A stretch of DNA of 9,190 nt from an uncultured Porphyromonadaceae bacterium. GTDB lineage: Bacteria; Bacteroidota; Bacteroidia; Bacteroidales; Muribaculaceae. Both the position numbers and the translations under genes were made by a program. Below are positions 6,791-9,190 of this stretch, in pieces. The notes beneath the pieces are model-generated. The model saw nothing but the letters and a program-made list of their open reading frames with translations, ran no database searches and was not told where the DNA came from. The stretch covers positions 1 to 9,190 of the forward strand of contig USKE01000072.1 in assembly GCA_900555165.1 (NCBI GenBank), written 5' to 3'. Within the stretch, counting starts at the first letter, position 1. Each line of letters begins with the position of its first letter.

Positions 6791-8704
6791 TTATTTTACT
6801 TCCTCGAAATCGACGTCCTGGACGTGGTCGTCGGAACCGGGGGCACCTGCGTTAGAGGGGCCTGCGCCGGGGGCACCGGCACCGGGGTTGGCTCCGGCCT
6901 GCTGCTGGGCGTTGAGGATGTCCTGCTGGGCGGCGCCGAAAGTGGTCTCGATCTCCTTGATGGCTTTCTCGATGCCGTCGATGTCCTGAGCCTTGTGGGC
7001 GTCTTTCAGTTTGGCGACAGCGGCCTCGATGGCAGCTTTCTTGTCGGCGGGAATCTTGTCGCCGAGCTCCTGGAGCTGTTTCTCGGTCTGGAATACGATG
7101 GCGTCGGCCTTGTTGAGGGTGTCGATGCGCTCTTTCTCTTTGGCATCGGCGGCGGCGTTGGCCTGGGCCTCGTCTTTCATGCGCTTGATTTCGGCGTCGG
7201 TAAGACCCGATGAAGCCTCGATGCGGATTGACTGCTCTTTGCCTGTAGCCTTGTCTTTAGCCGATACGTTGAGGATACCGTTGGCGTCGATTTCGAAGGT
7301 AACCTCAATCTGCGGGATGCCACGGGGTGCGGGAGCGATGCCGTCGAGGTGGAACTTGCCGAGGGTCTTGTCATCCTTGGCCAGGGGGCGTTCGCCCTGC
7401 AGTACGTGAATCTCGACCGAAGGCTGGTTGTCGGCTGCGGTAGAGAAAGTCTCGCTCTTGCGGGTCGGGATGGTGGTGTTGGCCTCGATAAGCTTGGTCA
7501 TCACGCCGCCGAGAGTCTCGATGCCGACCGACAGGGGCACTACGTCAAGCAGGAGCACATCTTTCACGTCGCCCGAGAGCACACCGCCCTGGATTGCGGC
7601 GCCTACGGCAACCACTTCGTCGGGGTTGACGCCCTTTGAGGGTGCTTTGCCGAAGAATTTCTCCACAATGGCCTGGATGGCGGGGATACGTGTCGAACCG
7701 CCCACGAGGATAACCTCATTGATGTCTGATGCCTTGAGGCCGGCGTCTTTCAGCGCCTGCTCGCAGGGAGCGATGGTGGCGTTGATGAGCTTGTCGGCCA
7801 GCTGCTCGAACTTGGCGCGTGTCAGTGTCTTAACGAGGTGCTTGGGCACACCGTTCACGGGCATGATGTAGGGGAGGTTGATTTCGGTCGAGGTTGTCGA
7901 CGACAGCTCGATTTTGGCTTTCTCGGCGGCCTCTTTCAGACGCTGGAGGGCCATCGGATCCTGACGGAGGTCAACGCCCTCGTCCTTGATGAATTCGTCG
8001 GCGAGCCAGTCGATGATTACGTGATCGAAGTCGTCGCCGCCCAGGTGTGTGTCGCCATTGGTCGATTTAACCTCGAACACGCCGTCGCCGAGTTCGAGGA
8101 TAGAGATATCGAATGTACCGCCGCCAAGGTCGAATACGGCGATCTTCTGGTCTTTGTCGCTCTTGTCAAGGCCGTATGCCAGAGCGGCGGCAGTGGGCTC
8201 GTTGACGATACGTTTCACGGTCAGGCCGGCGATTTCGCCTGCTTCCTTGGTGGCCTGGCGCTGTGAGTCGTTGAAGTATGCGGGCACGGTGATGACTGCC
8301 TCGGTCACTTCCTGGCCGAGATAGTCTTCGGCGGTCTTCTTCATTTTCTGAAGAATCATGGCCGAGATTTCCTGCGGGGTGTAGAGGCGGCCGTCGATGT
8401 CGACGCGCGGTGTATTGTTGTCGGCACGCACTACCTTGTAAGGCACGCGCTCGATCTCTTTCTGTACCTGGTCGTATGTCTCGCCCATGAAACGCTTGAT
8501 TGAGTAAATCGTGCGGCCGGGGTTGGTTATGGCCTGGCGTTTGGCGGGGTCGCCGACTTTACGTTCGCCGCCGTCGACGAATGCCACGACTGACGGTGTT
8601 GTGTTGCGTCCCTCGCTGTTGGGGATGACTACAGGGTCTTTGCCTTCAAGCACTGCCACACATGAGTTGGTGGTTCCGAGGTCAATGCCGATAATTTTTC
8701 CCAT
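6791..8704 (-). CDS. dnaK: Molecular chaperone DnaK (Hsp70)
   Basis: The 637-residue protein is a complete Hsp70, the cytoplasmic ATP-driven chaperone that binds unfolded segments in a cycle with DnaJ and GrpE. The nucleotide-binding domain runs to about residue 384 and shows [13 protein letters not shown] (6-18), [11 protein letters not shown] (168-178), DLGGGTFD (192-199) and [10 protein letters not shown]. The segment around residues 71-120 is that of the Gram-negative-type protein. The interdomain linker starts at Asp387 as [14 protein letters not shown], a mild variant of the common DVTPLSLGIETLGG. The substrate-binding domain includes the LQGER segment, and a helical lid rich in Ala, Lys and Glu follows. 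The C-terminus is a Gly/Ala/Pro/Gln-rich tail ending in DVDFEEVK, the conserved DnaK tail. Neither grpE nor dnaJ is adjacent, so dnaK looks monocistronic, with its own terminator and a 277-base upstream region containing several palindromes. The ATG at 8704 places the signature at the usual distance. Confidence 0.99.
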   Translation of the reverse strand: MGKIIGIDLGTTNSCVAVLEGKDPVVIPNSEGRNTTPSVVAFVDGGERKVGDPAKRQAITNPGRTIYSIKRFMGETYDQVQKEIERVPYKVVRADNNTPRVDIDGRLYTPQEISAMILQKMKKTAEDYLGQEVTEAVITVPAYFNDSQRQATKEAGEIAGLTVKRIVNEPTAAALAYGLDKSDKDQKIAVFDLGGGTFDISILELGDGVFEVKSTNGDTHLGGDDFDHVIIDWLADEFIKDEGVDLRQDPMALQRLKEAAEKAKIELSSTTSTEINLPYIMPVNGVPKHLVKTLTRAKFEQLADKLINATIAPCEQALKDAGLKASDINEVILVGGSTRIPAIQAIVEKFFGKAPSKGVNPDEVVAVGAAIQGGVLSGDVKDVLLLDVVPLSVGIETLGGVMTKLIEANTTIPTRKSETFSTAADNQPSVEIHVLQGERPLAKDDKTLGKFHLDGIAPAPRGIPQIEVTFEIDANGILNVSAKDKATGKEQSIRIEASSGLTDAEIKRMKDEAQANAAADAKEKERIDTLNKADAIVFQTEKQLQELGDKIPADKKAAIEAAVAKLKDAHKAQDIDGIEKAIKEIETTFGAAQQDILNAQQQAGANPGAGAPGAGPSNAGAPGSDDHVQDVDFEEVK

Positions 8705-8727
8705 GATGATATATTTTTAGTTGTTTT

Positions 8728-8743
8728 TTATTGACGTTAATAA
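8728..8743. promoter_or_regulatory. Near-palindrome in the dnaK leader
   Basis: TTATTGACGTTAATAA is symmetric at 14 of 16 positions and lies about 25 bases upstream of the dnaK ATG, within the presumed leader. It could be a binding site or a weak hairpin. Nothing else supports a function. Confidence 0.2.
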
Positions 8744-8875
8744 TGACGGAGGGAAATGTGCGGGCGGATGTTGTCGGGGCATCCTCCGGGCCTCCGCTGT
8801 CAATAAAGAAACAAATGTTATGCCAAAAAGGTTGTACTGGCACCATAAACTCACTGACCGCGGGCGCGGGCGCCG

Positions 8876-8893
8876 AAAAATACCGGTATTTTT
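8876..8893. promoter_or_regulatory. Perfect 18-bp palindrome upstream of dnaK
   Basis: AAAAATACCGGTATTTTT is a perfect palindrome with no spacer. It lies 172 bases upstream of dnaK and 88 bases downstream of the stop codon of the minus-strand nucleotidyltransferase. It could be an operator-like site, or a weak terminator for that gene in either direction: an A-tract, a short stem and a T-tract are present. The stem has only one CCGG core, so a terminator role is uncertain. Confidence 0.35.
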
Positions 8894-8910
8894 ATGTCTT
8901 TGACCGAAAA

Positions 8911-8927
8911 ACTGACAAAATGGCAGT
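8911..8927. promoter_or_regulatory. Spaced palindrome upstream of dnaK, possible operator or promoter element
   Basis: The site has the form ACTGNCA-N3-TGNCAGT: 17 bases, symmetric except at one pair and the centre. It has the shape of a dimeric protein's binding site. On the minus strand its TTTTG could serve as a -33 element, with TAAAAATA 21 bases further on, but that -7 match to TAnnTTTG is poor. A role in heat-shock control of dnaK is a guess from position. It could equally belong to the 3' flank of the neighbouring gene. Confidence 0.3.
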
Positions 8928-8981
8928 GTGTCGTTGCTGTGGCGGTATGTATCGGCGGGGTCAGGGAATGTGGGCTTCTTT

Positions 8982-9190
8982 TCAGCGGCTGAAGGCGGCG
9001 TTGCAGCGCTCGAGTTTTTCGGGCGTGCCTATGTCGAACCACCGGTAAGGGGCGGCTATGGCACATGCGGTGATGTTGAGCCGCCGGGCCGCCCATATAT
9101 AGAAAGGTGTCATGGAGAATACCGGCCCTGCTATTCCGGCATATTCTTCAAGCAGGGGGAACACCCGGTCAGGGCGAATAAGATGCACCC
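8982..9190 (-). CDS. 3' end of a second nucleotidyltransferase (partial)
   Basis: The last 69 or so residues of a minus-strand gene enter from the right edge. The true start is outside the window, and the GTG near 9188 is an internal Val rather than a start. The segment GIAGPVFSMTPFYIW followed by YRWFDIGTPEKLERCN matches the C-terminal end of NTP-transferase enzymes such as MurU- and RmlA-like sugar-1-phosphate nucleotidyltransferases. In these, a W-x-DIGTP-E-L motif closes the product pocket. It is a different subfamily from the nucleotidyltransferase at the left of the window, which lacks this ending. The stop codon at 8982-8984 is followed by 277 bases before the dnaK start. The two genes run in the same direction but are probably separate units, given that gap and the palindromes in it. 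Confidence 0.75.
   Translation of the reverse strand, partial: VHLIRPDRVFPLLEEYAGIAGPVFSMTPFYIWAARRLNITACAIAAPYRWFDIGTPEKLERCNAAFSR

Noticed and set aside
6824..8324. Several open frames on the plus strand opposite dnaK
   Set aside because: DnaK is unambiguous on the other strand. These translations are Gly/Val/Ser-rich antisense frames with no motifs.
8812..8840. TTTTTGGCATAACATTTG on the minus strand as a dnaK promoter
   Set aside because: The -7-like box has three bases instead of two between TA and TTTG, and no -33 TTTG stands at 19-21 bases upstream.

Overview
The window looks like a chromosomal segment from the Bacteroidales, and the family Muribaculaceae (S24-7) is my best guess. The signs are a DnaK ending in EEVK with a Gly/Ala/Pro-rich tail, a WG-repeat secreted protein, a membrane-anchored AraC-type regulator, starts without a clear Shine-Dalgarno sequence, and one well-formed TAnnTTTG promoter box of the Bacteroidetes type. 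The family-level placement is inference. No tRNA, rRNA, CRISPR array, intact insertion sequence or phage gene was seen.

Left part, plus strand (1-1237): the 3' end of a membrane protein with one C-terminal transmembrane helix, then after 23 bases a complete sugar-phosphate-type nucleotidyltransferase, closed by a strong 14-bp-stem terminator. A 392-base gap follows (1171-1562). It holds that terminator and a 184-base imperfect palindrome with 23-bp perfect terminal inverted repeats (1319-1502) that resembles a MITE. The rest of the gap shows nothing convincing.

Middle, plus strand (1563-5685): a seven-helix membrane protein with a C-terminal AraC DNA-binding domain, followed by a small lipoprotein and a large exported WG-repeat protein. 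The last two overlap by one base (TAATG) and almost certainly form a translationally coupled operon. The regulator next to this cell-envelope pair is a plausible but unproven controller of it.

Right part, minus strand (5707-9190): an ADP-ribosylglycohydrolase with all family motifs and its own promoter, then a single-gene dnaK unit with a textbook terminator and a 277-base upstream region rich in palindromes, then the 3' end of a second nucleotidyltransferase that runs off the window. The WG gene and the glycohydrolase converge with only 21 bases between their stop codons.

Most genes are housekeeping or common envelope genes. The least explained items are the palindromic element, the coupled lipoprotein/WG pair with its unassigned C-terminal region, and the symmetric sites upstream of dnaK.
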